Shown: piece after piece, positions 48,401-61,303 of the stretch
Position numbering within the stretch: position 1 is the first letter of the stretch
Layout of the letters: every line of letters begins with the position of its first letter
NCBI RefSeq assembly: GCF_932526225.1
Contig: NC_064035.1
Coordinates: 9,039,296 to 9,103,295 of the forward strand
Origin: Nematostella vectensis
Lineage: Eukaryota > Cnidaria > Anthozoa > Actiniaria > Edwardsiidae
Reading direction: 5' to 3'
DNA length: 64,000 bases
Made by a program: the position numbers and the translations under genes
Notes under the pieces: model-generated
The model's input: only the letters and a program-made list of their open reading frames with translations
Database searches by the model: none
What the model was told of the DNA's origin: nothing

Positions 48401-48830
48401 AGTACGAAGAAGCCATATATGCTGGTTCAAAGAATAAAAATGCAGGGTTTAAATGTAGGATATTTTAGAGCCACTTGCCTGAGTTGTATTGTCGGATTTG
48501 CTTGCTCGTTTAGTCAAATGAGTCGCGGTTAGACTGATAACGATGGCCGAAAATATGACACTCTCCACTGACTAGAAACATAGAAACGAGATAAATACTG
48601 GTTAATAATATCCACTTTGTATCAAGTAAGCTTTCTTTCATGTCAGACAAAGCGGGTTGTGGTTTAGTCGCGCCAAAATAACGTAAACAAGAAACGGTGA
48701 TTTCGCGGACTCCGACAAGCTGTGTTAGATTGTTTACCTGTGTGATAAGAGGCACAACGACACAACCGACGACCGAACCGAACACGCAGAACACAGAATA
48801 TTGGTCGAAGAAGCCTCTGCCGACCGCCAT
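45418..48830 (-). CDS. Two-membrane-segment protein with charged coiled coil and Ser/Pro tail
   Basis: Not a protein I can name. Eight exons join with every junction in phase 0: 48830-48738, 48571-48479, 48353-48258, 47505-47401, 47239-47159, 46754-46665, 46549-46487 and 46059-45418 (1263 nt, 420 residues). Residues about 10-30 (VFCVFGSVVGCVVVPLITQ) and 33-45 (SVIFSAIVISL) are hydrophobic. Next comes a Lys-rich linker (QPKKKKPSNQ), then a K/E/R coiled coil over three exons (SSEVRKRRDDELRKLELAKQ, then KEERMRKKEQEKEEKE). The ~213-residue last exon is Ser/Pro-rich (SNLPSPPPSVWKVPEY, EPKWNPGKTD). Two introns, after exons 2 and 6, use GC donors (CAG and GAG followed by GCAAGT). The donor of exon 4 is the least certain. 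The membrane exons and the coiled-coil exons could belong to separate transcripts, but matching phases favour one gene. An ER-anchored or cytoskeletal role is only a guess. Confidence 0.72.
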
Positions 48831-49491
48831 GACGGCCTTAGCTCACTATAACGACGAATATAACGCAATTTCGAGAAGTTATAACAGACGTTCGCTGAAA
48901 TATGATCAAAGAATATTCGATCAGAACACAATGTTCGAATGTTTCAAATAGCTCAGATTCTAACGGTAATTTATCCTAAACTCCCTTAAAAGTGTTCATT
49001 AAGGGTTTATGCTCATGATTGTTATGGCAATTCCCATATACCTGCGTCCGAATAGTCTATTTTCGCTGTGTCTATTCCGTCAAGTCAGGATTGTTCCTTC
49101 TTGGCTGACAGTTTCCTTGAGGCTGCACGTAGTGCGGGAAACACGTGACGTCACAAGTATGTCGGATCCTGATTGGACAATACAAGGGCCCCTGCGCTCT
49201 CTAGTTGTTCTGGTTTAAAATTACCAAAATTATAAATTTGCACATTATTTATTCGCTACAGTTGCTATAGGAATCAAACCAGCTAGAAAACAGTTGAACA
49301 GCGTGACATTATCAAAGCAATAGAAGTAGCTGCAGGGTTAGACTTCATACCAATGCAATTAATACAACGAGGACTTAAAGAAATCAGTAAAGAAAATATC
49401 AAAATATAGAGTATGGCGGGACAGGTGTGTGTGAAGGGAGGTGCGGATTAATGAACTATACTGAAGGCAAAGTTGCCTCGTTGTTGACTGA

Positions 49492-49740
49492 ATCAAGAGT
49501 GAAGCTGTCAACAAATGCCGGCAGGGCATCGCCGCCCTACCGATTGGACACCTCACAACACCCTCACTCAAGTCAAGATACATGCACTCAGAGCATATTT
49601 CTCTACCGTTTGATCGTACTAATATATATAAATCTAGTTTCGTAATCAGAACTGTAATAGACTGGAACAATCTGGCCCAAGCAATAGTTACCACACACGT
49701 GAATGTGCCCGCCTTTGAGGCTCTAATAAGCTCTATGTAA
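49492..49740 (+). pseudogene. C-terminal remnant of a non-LTR retrotransposon ORF2
   Basis: One frame, open from 49492 to TAA at 49740, ends SFVIRTVIDWNNLAQAIV and then VPAFEALISSM. Arg-Thr-x-x-x-Trp-Asn-Asn-Leu followed by a Phe-containing helix is the usual C-terminus of CR1/jockey/L2-type reverse-transcriptase proteins. No reverse-transcriptase domain is present upstream and the frame is broken by TGA at 49489, so this is a 5'-truncated, dead copy. Confidence 0.75.
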
Positions 49741-49884
49741 ACTTAGCTAGGCTGTGCTATACATCTATATCGTCTATTCAAGGTGGCATAGTAAAATAAA
49801 GTGAAGTGAATGATCCCAGGATCCACAGGGAGCTCACCTGTACGGTTGTTGAGTTAGTGCGCACGTATCTAATGTCTGCTTTTT

Positions 49885-49975
49885 CGAAGCCAGTGGCTTT
49901 CCTGGGGATCTCTGATTGGTTAGCGGTCTAGTTGCCGTCTCGACTGCGAAATGGCTTCCGTGTCGGGCTACGAGT
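49885..49975. repeat. Dispersed repeat, copy 2
   Basis: Matches 3718-3815 around GATTGGTTAGCGGTCTA and CGACTGCGAAATGGCTTC. It follows the retrotransposon tail and may belong to another element. 50180-51090 holds no gene, only A-runs (50342-50385, 50837-50860) and a CCCCA microsatellite (50790-50819). Confidence 0.6.
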
Positions 49976-51089
49976 ACGGCGACTGTAGAAAACAATGGAT
50001 GAAAGAAAATGCGTTCTGTGTGATAGATTTTAAACCGTTCTCCGCCAAAACACGATGTGAAATTCCAAGTTTTACGGTCTGGCGAGTACGTGGTCGGTTC
50101 GAGTATAAATTCACCTTTCTCCGTTTCCTATTCTAGAGATGAAGTTTACGGTTAATATCTGTTTGTTCCTGAATATAAAATAAAGTCTAGATAATTTCAT
50201 CGAAACTATTGTGTAATTTGTCGCGTCACTACTCCTTGCCGTATCCGTTGTGTGATGGAACCACCATAACGGACCCTTGGGTAGGGGAAATTTTGTTCTG
50301 CCGTGTATTGTCTTTCAGCAAAAAGATTTCAAGCGACTCAATTGAAAAAAAAAATTATTAAAAAAAAAAAGAAAAGAAAAAGAAATCGCCATGTGTATTT
50401 ACTTGTCATCATATTACAGCATCTCTATATAGTACATTATATTAAAATAATCACCTTATATATACTGTATGTTGCTACATAAAAATTATATGAACATTAT
50501 GTAGATCCCATATAAACAATATTATATTTGAAACCCAATATCTTTGTAATTTGCTAACAAATGACAAAGATAAAACTCCTCCTTTGTAACCCAAAAAGGC
50601 ATTTTCTTGCCTGATACTCTCTCACTACAAAAGTGAGGGTCTTTTTTTAGCAGTGCAGAGGTGGGTCTAGTGTTTTCAATTATTAGGAGGGTCGTGATAC
50701 CCTCTTTCTCTTTTGAAATATCTACACACATGCAATTCACCTGGTAGATATCGCCCCCTTGGTATCCAAAGGGGGAGTTCTAAGCCCCTCACCCCACCCC
50801 ACCCCACCCCACCCCACCCAATAGATCCGCCAGGGTAAAAAAAAAAAAAAAAAAAAAAAACGCGGCTGAAGCAAAAGAGGCAAATGCGCGTACCTGCCTC
50901 TCCCCCCAACCTCCTTGCCCCCTTGCAATACCAACTGCTATGGCAGTAATGTAATTTCGTAAAGTAAAGATTGAAGGAGTTTGAATTCCGCTTGCGGTTA
51001 TTAAAAATAGGACATCATGGGTGGAGTAAGCTGGTCTCTGTTTTCCCTATTATCTCTATTCCCTATTATTCTCTATTCCCTGTTATTTG

Positions 51090-51545
51090 TTACGTCATCT
51101 GTACCAAGCTCCTCGCGGCCAAAGCTGAAGGCCTGGAGCTGGGCTATGGTTAATCCATCCTTGGTCTGGGGGCATGCGTGTAACGTCATCTGTACCAAGC
51201 CCCTCGCGGCCAAGGCTGAAGGCCTGGAGCTGGGCTATGATTAATCCATCCTTTGTCTGGGGGCATGATGCGTAAGACGTCAGCTGTACCAAGCCCTTCG
51301 CGGCCAAGGCTGAAGGCCTGCAGCTGGGCTGCGGTTAATCCATTCTTGGTCTGAGGGCATGAAGCGTGTGACGTCATCTGTACCAAGGCCTTCGCGGCCA
51401 AGGCTAAAGGCCTGGAGCTGGGCTGCGGTTAATCCATTCTTGGTCTGAGGGCATGCGTGTAACGTCATCTGTACCAAGCCCCTCGCGGCCAAGGCTGAAG
51501 GCCTGGAGCTGGGCTGCGGTTAATCCATTCTTGGTCTGAGGGCAT
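51090..51545 (-). repeat. 91-94 bp minisatellite containing the CASD1 stop region
   Basis: Five copies start (at CGTCATCTG or a close variant) at 51093, 51184, 51278, 51372 and 51463. Each ends with a copy of the last codons and stop of CASD1 (minus strand CATGCCCTCAGACCAAGAAT then GGATTAA, or close variants). The real coding end at 51520 lies in the last copy. The array is therefore in the CASD1 3' UTR or just downstream. Confidence 0.88.
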
Positions 51546-54500
51546 GGTGCGTCTTGTGCCACCAAATCACAATAAGCATAATGACAAACACGACGAGCCT
51601 CCGTAACATGGTCTTCAGGTCCTTGGAGACGAGCTCCCTCGAAAGCGCCGACGTCACCTTGTTCACCTCGTGACACACGCACACAAAAACGAATGACGTC
51701 AGAATTGCATTAAGAGCGGGGTAACCAGGAATCAGCACCAGGACCCCGCGAGTGTCTTGGGCTAGCCATATATGGTATTGGCCGATGAAGAGCTGGGAAG
51801 AGAAAGTGTATCAAACCTTTAAATAACAGTAAAGTTTATTTCCCACACGTTATTGCTGTAGCGATGCTAAAATCTAGATTTTTTAAAAATATATTCTTCA
51901 ACCAATAAACATACATGTTGCCTACAAATCCATTTGCTTAGTCTCTTGCCCTTGTACTCGGCTAGCAATAATGTGCTGTGGGGCTGTGCTTCAACAGACA
52001 AATGCGTTCTCACCTCTAGGGATATGCTTCCTACCCATGCGTAGAAACGACTGAATCTCGAGCGCATCGAGCCCGGCACATTGCGCAGTAAAATATACGC
52101 AGTGATCTTAAAAAAAAAAAAAAAAAAAGAGAGCACAGAAGGTTACAGGAGAACATGGTGTTCTCAGTCGCTCTGAGGGACCCTAGGGTATAACGTTTCA
52201 ACTGCGACCATAAACCATACGCTTTTCTTTGGGGAAACCTGGGGAGTGATTGGAGAAAAATAGAGAACTTATAAAATGGAAAGATGAGGGGAGAAACAAA
52301 TAAAATTGAGGTTACATGGAAATACACACGTGTAACTCACCGGTATACAGGACGCAACCGAGTGTGTTGCGTTACAAGAGGGCTTGTTACTACAAGTAAA
52401 GGCCTGGATACCGTATACCTGCGCCAGGAAAAGGGTATTTTATCAGTAATTTGACATTTATGACAAATACACTAATACGGCAAATTTCAGCGTGGGGGAG
52501 GGGGAAGGGGGGGGCTTGCTTCAACAACATACCGCAAGTGCCACGACTGACATCACCATAGTAACCTTAGAGTGGAGGCTTTTAAAGAGACCTTTTCTGA
52601 GTGTGTCGTCAAATATCTTGAAGTGCTTGGCTGTGTGGTAGGCGAACCCAAACACCATCCCATAAAGGACAATCTGTAAGAAAAATCGATTGAAGGCATT
52701 TCATGTATCTGAGAAATGAATCGTGACGCATATAGTGTTAAAGATTGCTTACATATCTGTCTAGCCACGAGAGGAAGCCACTATCATTCTCATTAACAGC
52801 TAGAATTGCGTGACGCATATAGTGTTAAAGATTGCTTACATATCTGTCTAGCCATGAGAAGAAGCCACTATCATTCTCATTAACAGCTAGAATTGCGTGA
52901 GGCAGAAATGCGTGACGCATATAGTGTGAAAGATTACTTACATATCTGTCTAGCCATGACCGGAAGCGCCACTCACGCACACTGTCATTCTCATCTATAA
53001 ACAGCTGCTTCACGGCCCACTGGGAAAACACCCAGTCGAACAAGATCTGGGGGAGCAAAAACAAAACCAATTAAAAATGTGGCATTAAAATAAACGTATT
53101 CTATACAAATGATGATAAACAATTGCATGATTTCTTCATCCAGATATTTTTTTTGCCAATTAATTTGCGTTCACAACTCCCACCCAGGAGCGGAGCATTT
53201 TTAAATTTCGTTCCCTCTCCGATCCCCTCTCCCCCAAAATAAGTAACGTGACTTACAGGAGAACTCCATAGAATGTAGATTGTACCAAAAAGAACGAAAA
53301 ACTTGAGCCAGATAAAGATGTACTGCTTGGGATCCTCTGCAAAAGTCAAAAGAATTAGTAGGGAGTACCTACCACACCCACTCAGCCCCCCCTCCCTGCG
53401 CTCCTATGTACAGGGTGCTTAGGGGAAAAAACGAAAACCGGGATCAGGATTTTAGCTACCAGGAACGGGACCGGAGTAACAGATTTAGATTTTCCGCCTG
53501 TGGCTGGCTTGTAAATCTTTTATCCTTCCTATTATGACATCTCCTCACATTACTCCTCATCGATTAATTGTTATTGCTATTGTTATCATTATTGTTGCTG
53601 TTGCTGTTTTTTTGCTATTGTTGTTATTGTTATCATTGTTGTTGTTGCAGCTGTCACCCACCTCGTACAGACGAGGCTGATACTCGAGGGAAGAAAACCA
53701 TGGTGGCGTAGATCACGACAAACCAGAAGCTGATGAGAGGCACAAAGTAGTAGAACTGGTACGGCCGGCCCATGACGAGACACAGGACTACCGTGAAGAG
53801 GTTCATGCGAGTCATCACCTGATACGAGATACAGTCACGCGACAATACGCATTTAGCCTTCCACAAACTCTAACAAACATTCATCCAGTTCTTTATGATT
53901 GTTTTAGCCAAGCAAAACAGTATAAAATGTTGTATGATCTAACTAACTTCCACCAGTTTTACTGACACGGACGGCACAACAGAAGTAATAGGCTCCACAT
54001 CAAGTTCCCTCATGTGTGTATTGCTAGCAAGCACTGTCATTGAGGGTGGCCACTGTCAGAGAGTTTCTTGCGTTCCCATTGTTTTTAACGTCCCTTCGAT
54101 TCAGGTTAGTGCACTTCAGCTTGAAGAGACTAATCGTTATAGGAAAATCCGGCAAAACGAAACTCTAACTGGATGAGCTTTATCCACCAGTTTCAAGACG
54201 CCGCGTGCAATCATTGTCAACATAGCAGGTTCTCCACCAGTTTCAAAAAGCCGCGTGCAACCATTGTCAACATAGCAGGGGAAAACAGCCAATTTCTGTC
54301 AGCAGTGCTGGCAATGTTTGTGCACCATGTTAGAGATACTGTGAAGCTGTCCGACATTATTTCCCATGTTTTGTGGCAAGCGGGGCGTAGCGGATCAAGC
54401 AATACTGACTGGTGTTGACGCTGTTTGCACGGGGGATTATAAGAGGCTAAAAACAATGGAAGTTGACAAACTGGAGCATCTTTAAGGCGACCCGGGGACT

Positions 54501-57500
54501 GCGTCCGATTAATAGATGATACGGCTAAATATGAGGCAAGTTTAAATAGATAATGCTGAGATGGAGAATTCGAGACTTTAGTACTAGTGATCATAGAAGA
54601 GAGGATGACGCCTTTCAGCGCTGTAGTTAGCACGGGGGCACAGGGGGGGGGGGGGTCTGTCAGAAGGTGACAGTAGCTTGTGGGGACTTTAAAAAAGGGT
54701 TTATCTGGAATTTGGGGGAACGTCTTGGCTCTTGGAAGTTTTAAAAAAAAAGGAAATCCTGACTTTTTACACCTTAATTGTTTAGGCTTGCTTTTACGCT
54801 GCCGTTTTAGTGAGAACTAACTTGTGTCAGCATTACTCGATGATATCCCTTACCTGGCAGAACCTGAACAAGCTGTAGTCCCCTTTGGTCCAGAAGAAGA
54901 GGAAATGGCCGTAGCCAGACATAAAAAGATACGACGCGACGAGAAGACGGATAAACACGTAGATGGGAAGTGTCTGTAGGAAAGATAATTAAAGATGATG
55001 GTGATGACATTAATGATGATGGCGATGACACTAATGATTGTGATGACAGTAATAATGATGGTGATGACAGTTATGACGATAATGACAGTAATGATGATGG
55101 TGATGACAGTAATAATGATGGCGATGACGGTAATAATGATGGTGATGACAGTTATGACGATGATGGCACTAATGATTTGATGACAGTAAATATGATGGTG
55201 GTGACAGTAATAAAGATGGTGACGACAGTAATAATGAAGGTGATGACAGTTATGACGATGATGACAGTAATGATGATGGTGATGACAGTAATGATGATTG
55301 TGATGACTGTAAAAATGATGGTGATGACAGCAATTATGATGGTGATGACAGTACTGATGGTGATGACAGTAATGATGATGGTGATGACAGTAATGACGAT
55401 GGTGATGACGGGAATAATGATGGTGATGACAGTAATGACGATGGTGATCACCGTACTGATGATGGTGATGACAGCAATAATGATGGTGATGACAGTAATG
55501 ACGATGATGACAGTAATGATGATGGTGATGACAGTAATGTTGATGTCGATGACGGTTATGATGGTGATGACTGTAATAATGATGGTGATGACAGTAATAA
55601 TGATGGTGATGACAGTAATGACGATGGTGATGACAGTAATGACGATGGTGATGACAGTAATGATGATGGAGATGACAGTAATGATAATGGTGATGACAGT
55701 AATAATGATGGTGATGACAGTAATGATGATGACAGTAACGATGATGGTAATTACAAAGTAATAATGCTCATTCAAAAGGCAGTGCAATAACCTGCTTATT
55801 TCAGTGCAGGTTATTGAGTGATGCCTTAGACTGCGCATCCACAAATCCATTCTCGTTTGAAAACGCAATATTTTTGTTCCATTTTCCGAAAGATCCCCAT
55901 CTACATGATGTACAGTGTGTTGCCCCAATTACGGGCGGTACCCAATTCCGGACAGTTTGCATCGAAAGCCTGTTTAAAATGTACGAAAGCGAATAGAAAA
56001 AAATCTTGATCTAATTGACCTAATTAGTAACAAGTGACCTAATTAGTAACAAGTGACCTAATTAGTAACAAGTGACCTAATTAGTAAAAAGTGACCTAAT
56101 TAGTAACAAGTGACCTAATTAGTAACAAATCCTTATACGTGTGCTGTAGTGATTACGTTTTTGGCGTTATTACTAGCTGGAAAATTCAAGATTATTTGAA
56201 GGTGAGTCGAACATTTGTTCGCGTAGATTGAAAGTAACCGGTGCAGTGAATTTAACCAAGAAAGCATAAGATAAGAGAGGGACACTTTGGTATTACCCGC
56301 GCGCCATGTCGATTCCGAATCCAGCTATTTTTAGTAACCACCACCCCACCACTGCGCGTGAGCATTTTTATTCACCCTACCCCCGCGCTTTGGCATTTAC
56401 ATCTTGTTGTTTGCCGCAGTCAAAGTCGGGATTTGAATCAAATGCGGTATCAGGGCCATTTTATCGCTCGTCGGTTTTTTCTTTCTTCTTCACTTGACTT
56501 CGCCGCTCAGACAAACAAAACAGTCAAACTATTCAGGGATTTAGCTTTTTGTGAGTGTATTTGCCAATCTTGCTTACTTAAGTTAGACTTGTTTTCTTCT
56601 TCCGAGTTATTTTACATGATCTCTTTTCATTCCTATCGGGTTGGCAAAATAACAACACGCAACCCGCGGGGGAGTAGGACAAAATAAAAGCGCAGTGGTG
56701 GGGTGGTGGTTACTAAAAATAGCCAGATTCGGAATCGACATGGCGCGGGTAATACCAGAGTGTCCCTCTCTTATCTTATGCTCTCTTGATTTAACGCTTT
56801 ACATAAACCAGTCCTTCTGGTAAATTAGAGTTAAGAAAAATACCAACTTTTTGGTGTGAATGAAGAACTGTAAAATACTTTTACAATAAAATAGAAGTTA
56901 TTTAATCTCGCTACTAATTTACAAGAACGAAAGCCTTTTGAAAATTTACAGTGCTTGTTCACGAAGTGTGCCTAAACACGGACACAGATAGACTGCTTAT
57001 TACAAATAAGTTTAAAAAGATAATGGGAATTAGGGATTTAGGTACATATAAACGTTGTGTCAATTTGTGCAATCATACAATGAAGACAACGCTGGTAAAA
57101 AAATTGCAACATAATCAGCAGTTTTTAAAAATGTTTAAAATATTCATTTCGTCAAACTTTCTAAACACATTCCATGGCTATGTAGATAACCAAACTATTA
57201 ATTACTGCCTTTAAGCAAGTCCTGGATATAAGTATATATATTTTTAGAGTCATTCAGAAGTAAGTTAGGTACAAACGCCGCTACGTTTAACAGATATTGA
57301 TACAAAGCCATCGGCAAAAGGTAAAACAAGATGAAGTGAGTAAAAAAAATGTTACATTTTTATTAAGTTGAATTATAAAACTTCAGAGAGCGCGCAATTA
57401 TCAAGTAAACAGTTGTTAAAATGCTCTTCGTAGATCCACATAATTAAAGATGGCTTTGCTAAATAAGATAAATTCTTATTTAAATTTTATAAGCATTGGA

Positions 57501-60500
57501 AATATATGGGAGAAGTTACAAAAAAATCGTTCCTGAAGTTTGGGTCCGGAATTGGGGCCAGTTGACCGGAATTAGGGCAACTTAAGAAAAAATATATACA
57601 TATATTATATGTATATATAAGAGTTGGGATTTTTCCTTGCGCGATCAGTAAAAACGCGTCAACTCTACGCCCCTCTGTTGTGAAAACGAGGTCGGTACCC
57701 CCATTTTTTTATTACATTTTTTGAAAGTCCTTAACTTCAATGTTGTTCATGCCACGTTTAAAAAAATTCTGGGTTGTAGAACTGTTTCAAGGGAATTACC
57801 TTAAGCTCTCTATTGTTTTCAAAGAGTTCTGTTTTCTTCCGTCAACATGGCACCGAAAGAGTTATTGTTTTTAAATTGTTCTACTCTAGAGAGCAAGGGT
57901 GTGTCTAGAGACAAACGCAGGGTGGGGTTCAGAATAGTAAGTAACAGACAACGGACTAAATCGGCATCCTAAGCTTTGGTAAAACATAGTTAGATCCATC
58001 TAGAATTTTTTGTTTTCAAATTATTACATAAAATTAACAGTCTTCTTAACTACTAACAAAGGGGTCAGCTGGAGTCAAACTCATTATCCGGTCCCCTTGG
58101 ACCCCCTTTGGACAAGCGCCTAGGAGAGCGTTTTCAAATTGTTACTTTCTCGGTGATCGTTTTCGCGTTAACGTGTAGACGAATCCGTACATGGGGACGG
58201 GGTCTCCGTGTGTCCATACCTGACTAGCTCCTATATAGTGCGTGTGTCCATACCTGACTAGCTCCTATATAGTGCGTGTGTCCATACCTGACTAGCTCCT
58301 ATATAGTGGTACAGTAAAATGACTAGTTGCATCCATCCCTTCCACTCATCAGTTTGATCTCTATTCAACGAGCTGATCTGGTGAAAAAATACAATCCCAG
58401 ATAATGTTTATTCAAAGCCATCCTTCCCACTCAATATTTTTAAAATGCTTCTGTGTCATGCCTCAGAGTCTGGCTAAACATTCAAACATGTTTGTCAAAC
58501 ATTGCGTTTCATTGGCTTCCACAACACGTCCAGATGTTTAAACGAGATCAAAACATTTTCATCTAACATTTGTTGAACGTACATGTTATATCGTTTAGCC
58601 ACTCATCACACAAAACATTGCGCGCGCTTCGTGCTTTTATCCAATAACTGTCCGATTTCGATTTCAATGTTTTACAAACATGTTTAGCCAGGCCCTAATA
58701 TTGGTGGGGCACAATACAGAAACATTAAAAAAAATATTGGGCGGGCATAGTCACGCCCCTACTGGTCATTTCCTTATAATTTAAGAATATTGGGGGGGGG
58801 GGGGGGGCATGCCCCACGTGCCCCACCCCCTGCTACAGCCCTGTGCCCCAGCCCCTGCTACGGCCCTGTGCCCCACCCCCTGCTACCTTCCTGTGCTCCA
58901 CCCCCTGCTACGGCCCTGTGCCCCACCCCCTGCTACGGCCCTGTGCCCCATCCCCTGCTACGGCCCTGTGCCCCACCCCCTGCTACGGCCCTGTGCCCAA
59001 CCCCCTGCTACGGCCCTGTGCCCCATCCCCTGCTACGTCCCTAGTGCCCAACCCCCTGCTACAGCCCTGTGCCCCACCCCCTGCTACGGCCCTGTGCCCC
59101 ACCCCCTGCTACGTCCCTAGTGCCCCACCCCCTGCTACGTCCCTAGTGCCCAACCCCCTGCTACGGCCCTGTGCCCCACCCCCTGCCCCACCCCCTGCTA
59201 CGGCCCTGTGCCCCACCCCCTGCTACGGCCCTGTGCCCCACCCCCTGCTACGGCCCTGTGCCCCATCCCCTGCTATGGCCCTGTGCCCCAGCCCCTGCTA
59301 CGGCCTTGTGCCCCACCCCCCTGCTTCGGCCCTGTGCCCCATCCCCTGCTACGGCCCTGTGCCCCATCCCCTGCTACGGCCCTGTGCCCCACCCCCTGCT
59401 ACGGCCCTGTGCCCCACCCCCTGCTACGGCCCTGTGCCCCACCCCCTGCTACGGCCCTGAGCCCCACCCCCTGCTACGGCCTTGTGCCCCACCCCCTGCT
59501 ACGGCCCTGTGCCCCACCCCCCTGCTACGTCCCTAGTGCCCAACCCCCTGCTACGGCCCTGTGCCCAACCCCCTGCTACGGCCCTGTGCCCCAGCCCCTG
59601 CTACGGCCCTGTGCCCCATCCCCCTGCTACGGCCCTGTGCCCCACCCCCTGCTACGGCCCTGTGCCCCATCCCCTGCTACGGCCCTGTGCCCCACCCCCT
59701 GCTACGGCCCTGTGCCCCACCCCCTGCTACGGCCCTGTGCTCCACCCCCTGCTACGGCCCTGTGCCCCACCCCCTGCTACGGCCCTGTGCCCCACCCCCT
59801 GCTACGGCCCTGTGCCCCAGCCCCTGCTACGGCCCTGTGCCCCAGCCCCTGCTACGGCCCTGTGCCCCACCCCCTGCTACGGCCCCAGTGCCCAACCCCC
59901 TGCTACGGCCCTGTGCCCCATCCCCTGCTACGTCCCTAGTGCCCAACCCCCTGCTACGGCCCTGTGCCCCACCCCCTGCTACGGCCCTGTGCCCCACCCC
60001 CTGCTACGTCCCTAGTGCCCCACCCCCTGCTACGTCCCTAGTGCCCCACCCCCTGCTACGGCCCTGTGCCCCACCCCCTGCTACGGCCCTGTGCCCCACC
60101 CCCTGCTACGGCCCTGTGCTCCACCCCCTGCTACGGCCCTGTGCCCCATCCCCTGCTACGGCCCTGTGCCCCACCCCCTGCTACATCCCTGTGCCCCACC
60201 CCCTGCTACGGCCCTGTGCCCCACCCCCTGCTACGGCCCTGTGCCCCATCCCCTGCTACGGCCCTGTGCCCCATCCCCTGCTACGGCCCTGTGCCCCACC
60301 CCCTGCTACGGCCCTGTGCCCCACCCCCTGCTATGGCCCTGTGCCCCACCCCATGCTACGGCCCTGTGCCCCACCCCCTGCTACGGCCCTGTGCCCCACC
60401 CCCTGCTACGGCCCTGTGCCCCACCAACTGCTACGGCCCTGTGCCCCACCCCCTGCTACGGCCCTGTGCCCCACCCCCTGCTACATTCCTGTGCTCCACC

Positions 60501-61248
60501 CCCTGCTACGGCCCTGTGCCCCACCCCCTGCTACGGCCTTGTGCCCCACCCCCTGCTACGGCCCTGTGCCCCACCCCCTGCTACGGCCCTGTGCCCCACC
60601 CCCTGCTACGGCCCTGTGCCCCACCAACTGCTACGGCCCTGTGCCCCACCCCCTGCTACATTCCTGTGCTTCACCCCCTGCTACGGCCCTGTGCCCCACC
60701 TCCTGCTACGGCCCTGTGCCCCACCCCCTGCTACGGGCCTGTGCCCCACCCCCTGCTACGGCCCTGTGCCCCACCCCCTGCTACGGCCTTGTGCCTCACT
60801 CAACGTTTCTAGGCCTGCTACAGATTTGATATAGGCTTGTATGAGCTTACCTCGTCGTGAGGCGTCCAGGTGTACGCTCCAAGTACTAGAAAGCCAAGCA
60901 TAGATAAGAAAAATGCTGTGTTACTATACTGCTTTTGCTCCTTGAAGAATAGGTTTGTCCTGCAAATCATAAAAAAATTTATATATATATATAATATAGT
61001 ATATAATAATACTATTATTATCTACTGTTGGAAACGCAATTCGTAGAGGGCTTCAAATTTGCTATACGAACATTTTATCGGCAAATCAGAAATAAAGGAA
61101 GACACAATATGGCAGGCTTTATAGTTTATAAATTCCCCCAAACGTGCTTCAATTTCAAGCGCCTTAGGTTGCCTGTGATCAAACATTTAATAAAATGAAA
61201 TAAAACAGGCCCGTAACCGGGGGGGGGGAGTGCAAGGGGTGCGAACGC

Positions 61249-61303
<55 letters not shown>

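Larger units (their letters stand above)
55920..57580. mobile_element. 1.66-kb TIR element with a nested element
   Basis: The ends are inverted: TTGCCCCAATTACGGGCGG at the left and GACCGGAATTAGGGCAA at the right, with an inner CCCAATTCCGGAC/GTCCGGAATTGGGG pair. A 19-bp repeat and a 535-bp element lie inside. An 87-codon frame (56951-57214) has no recognisable transposase motif. Confidence 0.65.

Noticed and set aside
49359-49694. 111-codon minus-strand frame with several Cys
   Set aside because: Antisense shadow of the retrotransposon remnant on the plus strand.
54970-55928. Open frames of about 260 codons on both strands
   Set aside because: Product of the GATGAC-type triplet repeat in a CASD1 intron.
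58843-60834. Several overlapping open frames of 177-422 codons rich in Pro and Cys
   Set aside because: Product of the 26-bp repeat, open in all three frames; intronic and antisense to CASD1.
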